This document shows, in pieces, positions 32,040 to 42,696 of a stretch of DNA of 64,000 nt; the first letter of the stretch is position 1; every line of letters begins with the position of its first letter. The DNA is taken from the NCBI GenBank assembly GCA_037951105.1, contig JBAMJV010003291.1, positions 150,001 to 214,000 on the forward strand. Direction: 5' to 3'. Source of the stretch: Echinarachnius parma (lineage: Eukaryota; Echinodermata; Echinoidea; Clypeasteroida; Echinarachniidae). Both the position numbers and the translations under genes were made by a program. Below the pieces are notes generated by a model. That model saw nothing but the letters and a program-made list of their open reading frames with translations, did no database searches and was not told the DNA's origin.

Positions 32040-32352
32040 TTAAGGCCCAGTCACATACTGACGATTTTCACGGCGACTCGCAACGACTCGCAACGATTTA
32101 CTAGAACGAATCGACTCGATTTAGCCACGGTTTGGGGCATGGGCGCTACGTAATACCTATTCATCAGGGGGGGGGGTGAATGAATAGATCATCCCCCCAG
32201 TTGAATGGGTATCACTGACAGATATACGCCCATGGTTTGGGGGAAGAACCGATACGATGTAATACGATGCAACACGACCTAAGCGATTTTCTCGACGAAC
32301 GTCAAATCGTTGCGATTCGCCGTGAAAATCGTCAGTATGGGACTGGGCCTTT
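32040..32352. mobile_element. MITE family M, interrupted by a 96-bp insertion
   Basis: TAAGGCCCAGTCACATACTG and ACGATTTTCACGGCGA pair with the right end running TCGCCGTGAAAATCGT to CAGTATGGGACTGGGCCTTTA. Inverted repeats of about 45 bp. Without the insert the element is about 208 bp. Confidence 0.85.
32138..32233. mobile_element. 96-bp element nested in M with a 9-bp target duplication
   Basis: GGTTTGGGG occurs immediately on both sides (32129-32137 and 32234-32242). The insert begins CATGGGCGCTACGTAATACC and ends CAGATATACGCCCAT, giving short inverted ends ATGGGCG/CGCCCAT. It contains a G11 run. A relative lies inverted at 51346-51436. Confidence 0.75.
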
Positions 32353-32406
32353 ATATATATTGGCTCGACGTGTCACTCATGAAACAGCATGCCTTCGCAA
32401 AAGTCA

Positions 32407-32549
32407 TTAAAGTGATCCTTTATTAAGCTTCATGAGTTTTGTTTTCTTTTTTCAAAAGTGATATTTGAGACTTCAATCATAATATGCCAATATCATTGTA
32501 AGATTCTTCTGAATGATAGGCGATATTTTCATTTTGTTAAATGTTTACC

Positions 32550-32584
<35 letters not shown>

Positions 32585-33040
32585 TTTTGGTATACATTTC
32601 AAACTGATCAGCAGCAGTGCTGAAAGGATCAGTGTACATTGAACATCAAAATAGTATATACATAGTATAAATAATACAATATAGCAACTGTTACATTCGA
32701 ATTCAAATGAATTGGAACATTAATGTTAAGTTCAAAATTTACAAAAGTAAATAACTATTACCTTGTGAAAATAGTGAAAACTGATATCAGCATTTATGAA
32801 CGATCCTTTGCGAGAAGTATCCGATTTCAGATACGTTGACTACAATCGGAAAGGGTTCCGGAACACTTATCAATTCGATTTTAAATATCTCCGTACACAG
32901 GGAGACATGCGGAAACAAAAAACGCAATCCATTCTTCTGTTATCATATTGTATAAAGCCAACCATCAATGTACAATAGAAGTGCGAAAGTTCCACGTGAT
33001 TTTGGTTTGATTTGACAAAGTTAATGGATCACTCGATTAA
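32407..33040 (+). mobile_element. TTAA MITE family E, copy 4, interrupted by a LINE tail
   Basis: Left TTAAAGTGATCCTTTATTAA, internal ATTTGAGACTTCAATCATAA and CCAATATCATTGTAAGATTC, right GACAAAGTTAATGGATCACT ending TTAA. The interruption at 32552-32757 accounts for the extra length. Confidence 0.8.
32552..32757 (-). mobile_element. 5'-truncated LINE tail nested in E4
   Basis: On the minus strand it ends ATGTATACCAAAATAAATAA with a (TAAA)n tail. TTACCTT flanks both sides (32545-32551 and 32758-32764), a 7-bp target duplication. About 206 bp, no ORF. Confidence 0.75.
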
Positions 33041-33284
33041 ATTTAACTGACAATCATGTGCATATCATTAACAAAAAACAAAATGCCTTTTTATAAATGA
33101 TAGAGCTTAAAATACACAGACACAATAATGATGCTAACCTAATTCGTTTTACCGATTTACCAAAACATCAATCGATTCACGAAGTTATGTTGTTCCAAAA
33201 TAAAGTCTAAAAGTAATAAGAGAGATTTCGATAAAATAAATTAATTGTGTGGAATGTGCAGTGCCGTATCCAGGACTTTGTTCA

Positions 33285-33560
33285 AGGGGGAGGGGGGGGG
33301 GGGGGTTATTTCGTCGACCAACATTTTCGAGGGGGGTGTCGGTGAACATTTTTCGAACGGGAGGGGGGGGGGTGTCGGTGAATATTTTTTTGAGGGGGGA
33401 TGTCGGTGAGGATTTTTCGAGGGGGGTGGGTGTCGGTGAAGATATTTTGAGGGGGGGTGTCGGTGAAGATTTTTTCGAGGGGGGTGTCGATAGGATTGTT
33501 CTAGGGGGGAGGGGTGTCCGTCAACATGTTTCGAGGGGTGCATCCGTCAACATTTTGGTG
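33285..33560. repeat. G-rich minisatellite, about 30-38-bp unit
   Basis: About eight units of TTCGAGGGGGGTGTCGGTGA followed by an A/T-rich spacer (AGATTTTT type). Both strands stay open because stops are rare in the unit (frames 33241-33543 and 33249-33578); neither is a credible gene. The closely spaced G runs could form quadruplexes. Confidence 0.85.
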
Positions 33561-33657
33561 ACGGTGAAGATTTTTTGAAGCCGAGTCCGAGATCCGTAAA
33601 AAATACTACATCTCTTTTAGAGAGATTTCAATGAAATAAATATACCTGGCCTCATAC

Positions 33658-33796
33658 CTGGCCAGAACGACTTGCAACCGATTCAGAAAATATGCGCACT
33701 TGAACCAATCAGATTTGCGCATATAGTCACATGATCTCACTTACAAGTAATAGCAACATTACAATCGATTGCAAGTCTTCTTTTTTTGCAACGGGG
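33658..33796. mobile_element. MITE family K, copy 2
   Basis: GGCCAGAACGACTTGCAACC on the left faces ACAATCGATTGCAAGTC...TTGCAACGGGG on the right. The centre GAACCAATCAGATTTGCGCA and TATAGTCAC is also in copy 3. Confidence 0.7.
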
Positions 33797-33969
33797 AGAT
33801 GGTGTGTACATGGTGTATGGGAGGGGAATGATCGTGTAAATGAGGAGGGTGGAATGAAAGAAAGGTTTCCATGTTCATGTCATTGAACCGATAAAAGTAT
33901 CGGCTAACAGAAACCAAAAAACACGATACAGAATAATTAAGACGAAAATGAATCATTCATAAACAAAAT
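33797..33969. other. No recognisable feature
   Basis: G/A-rich to AT-rich sequence. No repeat match noticed. Confidence 0.35.
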
Positions 33970-34270
33970 TGCGGATTATAAAACTGTAAGTGTCTCACAA
34001 TATAGCCTCGCAACATCACTGCCAACAACATATCTACATTACGCTGCTCGTAGTTCTTGCATGCACGTTTCGTGTTTTGAACAGTCAATGGCCGACATAA
34101 TGTCAGTTAATAACAGGGAAGATTATGAATCTGTATAGATTATAAACCGTTTAAGTGTCCCCACAAAAGCCACATTACAGCACTGCCACAAACCCCTCCA
34201 CATCAAGTCGTTCTTGCATTTTTCACCTCGTAGGCTCGTATACTGTCAATGACCGACATATTGTCAGTTA
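33970..34270. repeat. Diverged tandem duplication, about 150-bp unit
   Basis: GATTATAAAACTGTAAGTGT...GTTCTTGCATGCACG...GGCCGACATAATGTCAGTTA is followed by GATTATAAACCGTTTAAGTG...GTTCTTGCATTTTTC...GACCGACATATTGTCAGTTA. Family D copy 1 begins at the last TTAA. Confidence 0.65.
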
Positions 34271-34823
34271 AAGTGATGCCTGTAAAGTGTCAGATATTGC
34301 ACAAAATGACATTTGAGACTTCAATCCTATATCAATATCATTGTAAAATACAATTGAAAGATTTGTGAAAGTTTTAAAGAAAACGAACACTGTTTACCTA
34401 GTGAAAAAAACGAATATTGAGTTCATATTTTATCACCGAATACTGATGGTCTGCCATACTTTTGTCGCAGTAATGAATGATCCGTTTGAGATATTCGCAC
34501 CCGTGTATTTTTACACACGTAGTACATAATATTCATGGAATTTGAACTCGCTCGGCTCAAAGTTCAATCTCCAGAATGTTCTCACGGGTGCTGCATGCGG
34601 ACGTTCTCAGCTAAGACAATTGTACTTTTTTTCAATTGCGTTGATTAACGCTTTAGAAATAATGATTTTCAATGATAATTATCTTCATACTAAAGGGACA
34701 TTTGAAAAAATCAAACCCTATTTTATTCTTCTCTTACCATAAGCTAAACAACACGGTAGAAGAGAAACGAGGAAGCTCCAAGTAATTTTCGTGGATTTGG
34801 ACACTTTACAGGTATGACTTTAA
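34268..34823 (+). mobile_element. TTAA MITE family D, copy 1
   Basis: 556 bp from TTAAAGTGATGCCTGTAAAG to CTTTACAGGTATGACTTTAA, with terminal inverted repeats of about 25 bp. It holds a 66-codon open frame (34542-34742) ending KIKPYFILLLP, also open in the inverted copy at 42898. No transposase motif is visible in it. It shares TTTGAGACTTCAATC and TATCATTGTAAAAT with family E. Confidence 0.85.
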
Positions 34824-36600
34824 TACATGTAGAAAGAGAGTGTATTTTTTTAAAATTCCCTCATTTCTTCCAATCTATACCCACTCCATTATGTGTATAT
34901 TGCTTATTAATATTAATTTTACATTCCACAATACCTCGGTAGAAATACACACTATACCTGTATGATTCCCCCTCGCCAGGGAATAGACCGGACCAATACT
35001 ACAAACACGTAAGTATCGCCCTTTTGTAATGTACATTATTAATTTTTCACATTTTGGCGTGGCAATATAGCCCACTTATGTCAAACGAATTTTCCATTGC
35101 TTGTTTTTTTTCTTCACATTGTCCATTTCTTCTAACCATCTACCTAAACCGTGAATATTACCACAAACCAACTATGCCGCAAACACATAAATAAAACCCT
35201 TTCATAATTAATTGCTCATGAGTCATGATGCTAATCCTCCACATTTCAGACTGTTTATATCCGATCTATGTCGGAAAAAACAGATATCTTTATTTGTATT
35301 CGCCCATTTTGCCTTATGTATAGTTGCATCCATATCTACTCATATACTACAACTAGAAGATTTCCTCCAATGCCGCAAACGCGTACAACGGTTGACTTGG
35401 CTGTTGTCATCATCATGTATTTGTCACGATTAAAGGAGAATTCCGGACGAGTTTAAACAAAATACAGTATATTGGAAATAAATCTAGAGATGTGCTTGAA
35501 TATTTTCAGGATTTGACTCTCTTTGGTTGATTTCTAAGAGATTTTTCTAATGTCATTAACTCTGAGGAAATAATTAAATTTACTGCACACAATCATGAGA
35601 CCCTTACGTAGCACCCTCACTTTGCTCAATTTCTTGAGTAGGCTTGAATCTGGTGCCACTGCATTGTGATCACTGCATGTGTCATTCATAATAGCCGGTC
35701 ATGCAGAGCCAGCAAATTCAATAACCACGTTTACAGGACTTTGTGTCTATTCAAATTCCAATGAAAGCCAAACGTGTTACAATTTCGGGCAGGCAAGTAT
35801 TTTCAAATCGTGTGGAAGTCCACTTTAAAACTTTCAGATTATCAATAACAGTCGAAATAATATGTCAGAAAATGCATGACAATGTCAGGAAAGATTGTTT
35901 TCTTGTGTCCCCTGGGGACCGAATGTGTCATTCCGAAACAAGCTTGAGATGTCATCGTGTAACCCCTGTGGACGGTTCGTAAAAGTCATCGGGTATGCCT
36001 CGTATGACCGGCAGGCTTGTTACATGCGTTGACAATGGTTGATGGTCAGTCATAAAGGTTGAGGGCGCGCTGTCACCAAAACTAATTTCTTAGACGATAT
36101 AACCAGCTGAAATGTATGTTTGTTTGTTTTTTGTAAAATATGATAAAAAATGATATTTAAAAAAATAATAATCATCTTAAATATATCCACGTAAAAGACG
36201 AAGGAGGTATTATTTGACAACCGCCCGGAATTTGTTACCCCATAGAGATTTGGCAAAAGTCACCGGACATCGGTCTAGCGGGCAAACGGTTGACTTGGAT
36301 GTTGCCATGGTAACCGTCAATGCAAACCGGAAGCTTTATATTACTATTATTATTAGTAAGCATACTAATTGCAGTAGAATACAAGATGTGTCATTATCCT
36401 ACGTAATAAAAAGGTCGAAATAAGCAGCGTCATTATAGAACTACGTGTCATTGTGTTCATGTCCATCCATTCAAACTCGAGACATTTTCTGGCAATTAGC
36501 AGAAGAATTCGCTTCGACACTCCGGCCAAAGGCGAATCCATAACATTGAAAGGTCGGTGGCTTTTTAGCTAGCGGGGTAATACACTCGGAAATCCAACAT
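34824..36600. other. No clear feature
   Basis: AT-rich with weak internal similarity (ATGCCGCAAACACATAAATA near 35175 and ATGCCGCAAACGCGTACAAC near 35373). Several 60-80-codon frames lack domains. CGGTTGACTTGG occurs at about 35390 and 36290. Confidence 0.4.
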
Positions 36601-37228
36601 TTTGAAGATTTGTTTTGTTTTTATATTATAAGAATAATTGTTACTCTCTGAATATTTTTTTTTTAAATGGTGTTAGCACGACTTATTTGAAAAGTCATGA
36701 TTGAGTTTTTTTTTAATTCTGGGTGAGGGTTTTCAATTTAGTCTTTTAGTCGCTTCGTAACTGAATACTGCATCATAATGTCAAAAGAAAACATTTCCAA
36801 ATCACGCTATTAAGAATTGTAATTTTCAAGGATTCGTACTCTAGTTATATTTTATTATTGGCTTTCTCAGAATATAAAATATCTCCACGTGACATCATAC
36901 ATATAATTAATACAAAATAAAAATGAAAGTCTGGTTTTGAAATCAGGTTTTAAACTTTCCTTGAACCTACACAAAATACCGTCTTCTAACGTGGTATTAA
37001 TAACGAAATATCTTGGAGCTAAAGTGCATGGGAAATGAGCCTAATCATTTCAGCGGTGTGACCGAAAACAATATTTGGCCTCTGATACCCTATTTGGGTC
37101 AAACTTGTCAAATGATATCCATCGTATATATTCGCATCATTAAGTCTTCCCTTGCGTAATTGCTGAGGCGTAATAAGGGGCACCCAAGACCGGGGAAAGA
37201 TTTGTTTATAATCATATATACATTTATA

Positions 37229-37232
<4 letters not shown>
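36601..37232. other. No recognisable feature
   Basis: AT-rich sequence with T-runs. Confidence 0.4.
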
Positions 37233-37259
<27 letters not shown>

Positions 37260-37276
37260 GGGGGGGGGGGGGGGGG
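37233..37276. repeat. T27 directly followed by G17
   Basis: Adjacent homopolymers of about 27 T and 17 G. Run lengths should be treated as uncertain. The Pro/Lys run in the overlapping minus-strand frame is an artefact. Confidence 0.9.
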
Positions 37277-37611
37277 TCGAGAGGTATGGTCATGACGAGG
37301 GTGGAATAATTATTCAGCATGTTGTTGTTGCTGTTGTTTCTATATTATCGTTATCGACCCAGAGGATCCACGAGTGAGCATAGGGGCTTTATATACACTA
37401 GGCACCGGGGTTAGTTTGACCTATACTGCCAATAGTACATGTGGGACCGAGATAACCGGACGTGTGAACTGTTGTCCGTCACGTATCATTGGCCAGTGAT
37501 TGCTCCGAATCTCAATTAAATCTAAAGGGATGAACTTAATTTGACCGAAGCAATTTAATGGCAGAAGATCTGTTGAAAATACAAATATGCATACAACATA
37601 AAACACGCACA
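37277..37611. other. No recognisable feature
   Basis: Contains a short GTT repeat near 37320. No gene. Confidence 0.4.

Positions 37612-37690
<79 letters not shown>
37612..37690. repeat. CA microsatellite, about 38 units
   Basis: Near-perfect ACACAC run. The His/Thr and Val/Cys frames over it are artefacts. Confidence 0.97.
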
Positions 37691-37692
<2 letters not shown>

Positions 37693-37724
37693 TTTCCTTA
37701 CATTTTCATCGTGCTATACATTTT

Positions 37725-39250
37725 TTTTATCGAGTTCAAATTCATACAGACAGACAACCACACTTGCGTACAGACAAACACACGCCGATCATAATTCCTG
37801 TCATTTCTAGTCACTTATTTCCTCTTGAATATTCCCAATAACGAAATTAATCAATATTTTATGAACCACTGTCGTCTGCTTTCAATGCCCACAGGAGGCG
37901 GCCATTTCTTCAACTTATCGCGGTGAAATGACGTAAGAACATAATAGCCGGTTACGATATGCTATTGTGGTATCCGCTTGCCACGTAATTTCCCCCTTTA
38001 ATGCAAACAAAATTAACGTTTTACCCATAGTATTAGGCCAAACCTTGAAACTCCCCTTGTGTTGCATTATAAATAATGCCTTTGGTGTACGCTTTCCTTA
38101 AATTCGTCAGCTGTATTATTTTCTCCAGATTTCCTATCGATTTCAAATACATAGAGACAGACAAACACACTAGCGTACAGACAAACACGCGCCGATATTT
38201 ATTATTGCTCAAGATGCTTCAATGCAAACAAAAGAAACGTTTCACGATAATGATTATAGTATTAGGCCAAACCTTGAAACTCCCCTTGTGTTGCATTAAA
38301 AATATTGCATTTGGAGTACGCTTTCCTTAATTTCGGCATGCTATATTATTTTCTTCAGATTTCCTATCGATTTCTAATGCATGGAGACAGATAAACCACA
38401 CTCGCGTATAGACAAACACGCGCCGATGTACTTCAATGCAAACAAAAATAAACGTTTTATAGTTAATGGTAATAGTATTAGGCCAAACCTTGAAATCCTC
38501 ATTGTTTTGCACTAAAAAATAATGCCTTTGGAGTACGCTTTCCTTAAATTCGTCATATATATTTTTTTTCACCAGATTTCCTATCGAGTTCAAATACATA
38601 TAGACAGACAAACACGCGCCGATATTTATTATTGCTCAAGATACTTCAATGCAAACAAAAGAAACGTTTCACGATAATGATTATAGTATTAGGCCAAACC
38701 TTGAAACTCCCCTTGTGTTGCATTATAAATAATGCATTTGGGAGTACGCTTTCCTTAATTTCGGCATGCTATATCATTTTCTTCAGATTTTCCTTCGATT
38801 TCAAATGCATAGAGACAGATAACCACACTTGCGTTTCGACAAAGACGCGCCGAGTTTTAGTATTGCTCAAGGTGCTTCAATGCAAACAAAAGAAACGTTT
38901 CACGATAATGATAATAGTATTAGGCCAAACCTTGAAACTCCCCTTGTGTTGCATTATAAATAATGCCTTTGGAGTACGCTTTCCTTAATTTCGTCAGCTA
39001 TACTTTTTTTTCTACCGATTTCCTATCGATTTCAAATGCAGATACGGACAAACACACTTGCGTATAGACAAACACGCGCCGTTTTTTAGTATTGTTCAAA
39101 ATATCTACTTTAACAACAACAAAAAAGAAACGTTTTACGATAATGGTAATAGTAAACCTTGAAACTCTCCTTGTTTTGCATTATAAATAATGCCTTTGGT
39201 GTATGCTTTCCTTAAATTCGTCATGCGATCCTTTTCTTCAGATTTGCTAT
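37725..39250. repeat. Satellite array, about 211-231-bp unit, six copies
   Basis: TAGGCCAAACCTTGAAACTC begins near 38034, 38263, 38479, 38690 and 38921, with a shortened copy near 39150. Units also share GATTTCCTATCGATTTCAAA, ACAGACAAACACGCGCCGAT and CAAAAGAAACGTTTCACGAT. A detached half unit lies at 37725-37795. The 84-118-codon frames (38076-38330, 38327-38611, 38632-38988) are translations of the repeat. Confidence 0.9.
37796..37990. repeat. Dispersed repeat also found at 55555-55720
   Basis: TGTCATTTCTAGTCACTTAT, TTTCCTCTTGAATAT and GGAGGCGGCCATTTCTTC correspond to TGTCACTTCTAGGCGTATAT, TTTCCTCTTGGGTAT and GGAGGCTGCCATGTTTTC at the second site. It separates the detached half unit from the rest of the satellite. 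Confidence 0.55.
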
Positions 39251-39932
39251 CGATTTCAAACTCAAGGAGCCACTCACTAAAGTAGGACTACTAATGCCTG
39301 TGTTAAATTTGAGGGCCGTTCTAATATAGGATGGGTATGATAGTAAAGACTGTTGGATGTTTAGAGAGTCGCTTTGACAATACGAAGGTAATTTAGCTCT
39401 CTCTTGCCTCACGAAGTGCCGAGAACTGGCACAAAGATAAAGTGTTAGGTATGATTGTCTTTAATGTATTTATTCATGCGTAGTTAATGTATAATATTGT
39501 TGTTCGTGTCTGGTATATTATTCTTAGATAACATGCACACTCACATCTAAAGGCCCCGATATTTCTGGAAGAAATCAACGATGCAGTTACCCTGCATTTT
39601 AGAGTGGCCCGGCAACCTAAATCAATTTAAATTATCATCACACATTCAAATATCCTTTTGGACAGTTATATTCCAGCCTGAATTGTATTGACAGTACTTA
39701 CAATAACAAGACATGTCATGTTTCCGTGCACCAGCTTAAAGCCGTTCATGATTTTCTAAACCCAAACTACAATTCATGATTCAACTCTCATAATTATTTG
39801 GATTTTCCGTGAAAAATAACACAAGTCAGTCTAATAGTTGCGTCTTTTTATGTCGGGACCACTTTAACTTCCCCCGAGGATATGAATTTGAAAATATTAT
39901 ACTTATGATTATTAAAGTGAGTCGTATTACTC
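39251..39932. other. No recognisable feature
   Basis: AT-rich. A 63-codon minus frame at 39221-39412 is unrecognised. Confidence 0.4.
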
Positions 39933-40200
39933 TTAAAGGGATCTAGTAACTTTGTTGGCAAGTGCAAAAAGTGATGAGTGATTAATAAAAATGTGTATAG
40001 GAGTGATCTGATATGTCCACAAAGTAGTGTGTGGAAATTTAACATCTGAACACTTCAATCGTAAATATTTAAATGGAAATTTGATAAACCGAAACCTGTC
40101 CCGTGCTTTTATTGTTAATATGAATATGACAAGGTATGAGAGAACCACTTTAGTTCCAAGTGAGTTTTGAGGAATTGGACAATGTTACTAAGTCCTTTGA
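39933..40200 (+). mobile_element. TTAA MITE family A, copy 6 (internal deletion)
   Basis: Starts TTAAAGGGATCTAGTAACTT and ends AATGTTACTAAGTCCTTTGA. The middle third is missing, leaving 268 bp. Confidence 0.8.
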
Positions 40201-40364
40201 CATAATCTTACCTCGCCAGTTTCTAGATGGAGGGGCTATTTTGCCTACGTGAGTATTTTAAGTCTCCTCAACCTCTTCTTTACCCCATAATGGGTATTTA
40301 ACAGATGACCCTTTTCACCAAACGAACCTTCAATAGCTTATATTAACCTTGACTTTTTGTTTGT

Positions 40365-41165
40365 AACCTGGTAAGTGGTTTTACATTGCAATTCATACAG
40401 TAAGTAGAGATACGACCTTTTCGCCCTTAATTCATTGCATCAGGATTGCTACTATCCCCATAGACTTAACACATGCCATGGTATATATCAGTTGACAATG
40501 GATTAAAGTAGTGATCGATAACAACTGAGTACAGATACGACCTGTTTGCTCTTAACCCACTGCCTCTGAGATGATAATATTCCCAAAGACTTATCACAGA
40601 CTTGACACGGCATATACATTAAAGGGATCTAGTAACTTTGTTGACATGTGCAAATAGTGATGAGTGGTTGGTACAATGTATATTGTTGTTATTTGATATG
40701 TCCACTGTGTGTTGTGTGAAAATGTCAAGTTAAATGGACGTAATATGGCCGAGTAATGAGCAAAAATGCAAAGTGATATTTACTAACTCATTGCCCTCAC
40801 TTTGTACACGGTTTTGACGTTCCAGTGGATTATTTAACATCTGAACACTTCAATCGTAAACATCTTTTTAACGAAAGGGAAATTTGAAAAACCGAAACCT
40901 GTCCCGTGATTTTATTGTTAATACGAATACAACAAGGTATAAGGGAACCGCTAGAATTAGAAATTTATTTTGAGGATTTGGACAATGTTACTAAGTCCCT
41001 TTAAGAGTTGACAACGGTTTAAAGTAGACGTACATCATGTACATAGCAACTGAAACAGTGAGTACAACAGATACGACAATTTCGCCCTTAACCCACTGAT
41101 ACCGAACTGCTAATATTCCTATAGACTTAGCACACGGAACGACATGAACGTGTTGGCAATGGCTA
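40365..41165. repeat. Three units of a diverged tandem repeat, split by family A copy 7
   Basis: Units carry ACAGATACGACCTGTTTGCT, CTTAACCCACTGCCTC and ATTCCCAAAGACTTATCACA-like boxes at about 40400, 40525 and 41065. The third unit is displaced by the 386-bp A element at 40619-41004. Confidence 0.65.
40619..41004 (+). mobile_element. TTAA MITE family A, copy 7 (full length)
   Basis: 386 bp from TTAAAGGGATCTAGTAACTT to TGTTACTAAGTCCCTTTAA, the same length as copy 2 and very similar to it. Both TTAA ends intact. Best reference copy for the family. Confidence 0.9.
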
Positions 41166-41604
41166 AGTACAACAAACATGGGATTCCACATATCCCCGTG
41201 ACCATGTTGATAGGTAGGTAGGTAGGTAAAGGTATAAGTTTTCCATTAATGTAAAGACCACGGACGCGGCTGCATCTTCTTCCATAGCACTGAGGGGGGC
41301 AGCAGCTCGACCACGACACAGTACCAGCCCCAGTTCCTCGGTGATTGGGCTGTTATGATAGTATTATGGACATCGATGAGTTAAAGACCATTACTACAGT
41401 TAACCTCGGTGTTTGGGTTGGGCAGCTTTTGAGTCCCTCGCCCCTGACGACCGTGGTGCTCATGTGAAGTGACGGACGTCCAGCCCATTATCTGCCAATG
41501 AAGTTTCCTAACCATGCTAAACAAGAACAGATGGTGCGATATCGTACTGACCTTTGGAATCGGCCATGAACCAATCTTCTTCAAAGTGGCGTCACCAAAG
41601 GGTT
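41166..41604. other. No clear feature; GGTA microsatellite at 41212-41229
   Basis: A four- to five-unit GGTA run. A 67-codon minus frame (41381-41584) and its neighbour lack recognisable domains. Confidence 0.4.
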
Positions 41605-41902
41605 GGGGGGGGGGGGGGGGGGGGGGGGTGACAAGATATTAATTACTCTACCTTTCGGAAACATCCTACAAAATAAGGGTACAATTGTGCAACCTAAAGA
41701 TGATAGTGTGCAGTTATGCACCCCAAAGTGGGACTTGCACCCATACGATGCAAACAAAAACCTTTGGGGTGTTGTAGCACAGTTATGCAACCTTGTTATT
41801 GCGATGGTCATTATTGGGGGGAAAATGCCCCATGTTAAAACAATCCTATTCTGTTCTGCCCGATCCCCCAACTATGTCAGACCCCCCCCCCCCCCCCCCC
41901 CC
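41605..41902. repeat. G24 and C21 runs 254 bp apart
   Basis: G24 at 41605-41628 and C21 at 41882-41902 on the same strand are complementary and could pair. The intervening sequence is not otherwise inverted; AACCTTGT...TGTGCAACCT hints at small repeats. The 96- and 111-codon frames here owe their Pro/Gly runs to the homopolymers. Confidence 0.8.
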
Positions 41903-42696
41903 TCGCGTCTCTGTCGACTTTGTTTACGCCACCTGTGAAGTAGTCTATCCGATAGGCGTCTGAGCTTTCTGGCAAGTACTAATCGCGTTATGGAGACGAA
42001 AAACCGGTGATCTCGAACCCGATGCGCGGAGCGCATCCGCCTATCATCAGTCATTTACTCATCATTATTCATATATGTTTATTGTATGTATGACGTGAGG
42101 TAACAGAGTCGCTTGTACCGACCTCAATTTATGGCCTAAACTTTGACCCATTCCCTTCATGATTCTGAAATCGCCATAAACTTTGCACTCAGACCAACCA
42201 GTTCCCGTAGTCAGAGATAAATTTTGTGAGAGAGAGAGAGAGAGAGGAAGAGAGAGACGTCGCATAGCGCATGGCGCACTGTGCTGTGTGAGATTGTGTG
42301 TGACTGTGTGTGACTGCGAGTTCTCTGGCCACTGCATGCACTGCATGCACTACAGAGTTCATACGACGTTACAGCCTCATCGCTCATTGGCCTATTTTGG
42401 TCCATGTCACATAAATATTCATGAAATAGCTTCGCAGGGGGTTCGTAGAAATCGTACGAAGAATCAATGTAAATCAATGCAAATAAAGAAAATAAAAACT
42501 TTTCACGTTCCTGACTGACGATAGGCTTCGCGCTGCACGCTCAAACTAGGCATATCGCGGTTAGTACACTGCCGGTAGAACCTGCCAGACAGCACGATGC
42601 CTATTTGATAGGCTACCTGTGAAGCCTTCGTTCTTTCCCCGCACAAACTTCATATAGGAACATACAAACCAGTCAAGTGTCCTTACTTCATGTTAA
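41903..42696. other. No clear feature; GA repeat at 42227-42258
   Basis: A GAGAGA microsatellite and small repeats TGTGTGACTG and CACTGCATGCACTGCATGCA (42331). No gene. Confidence 0.45.

Noticed and set aside
33241..33578. Pro/His-rich and Gly-rich proteins of about 100 codons
   Set aside because: Both strands are open simply because the G-rich minisatellite unit contains no stop codons.
38632..38988. 118-codon frame with internal repeats
   Set aside because: Lies wholly in the ~220-bp satellite. The unit length varies and is not consistently a multiple of three.
41381..41584. Possible retrotransposon-encoded peptide (67 codons, minus strand)
   Set aside because: No reverse-transcriptase or endonuclease motif is visible and no tail or target duplication flanks it.
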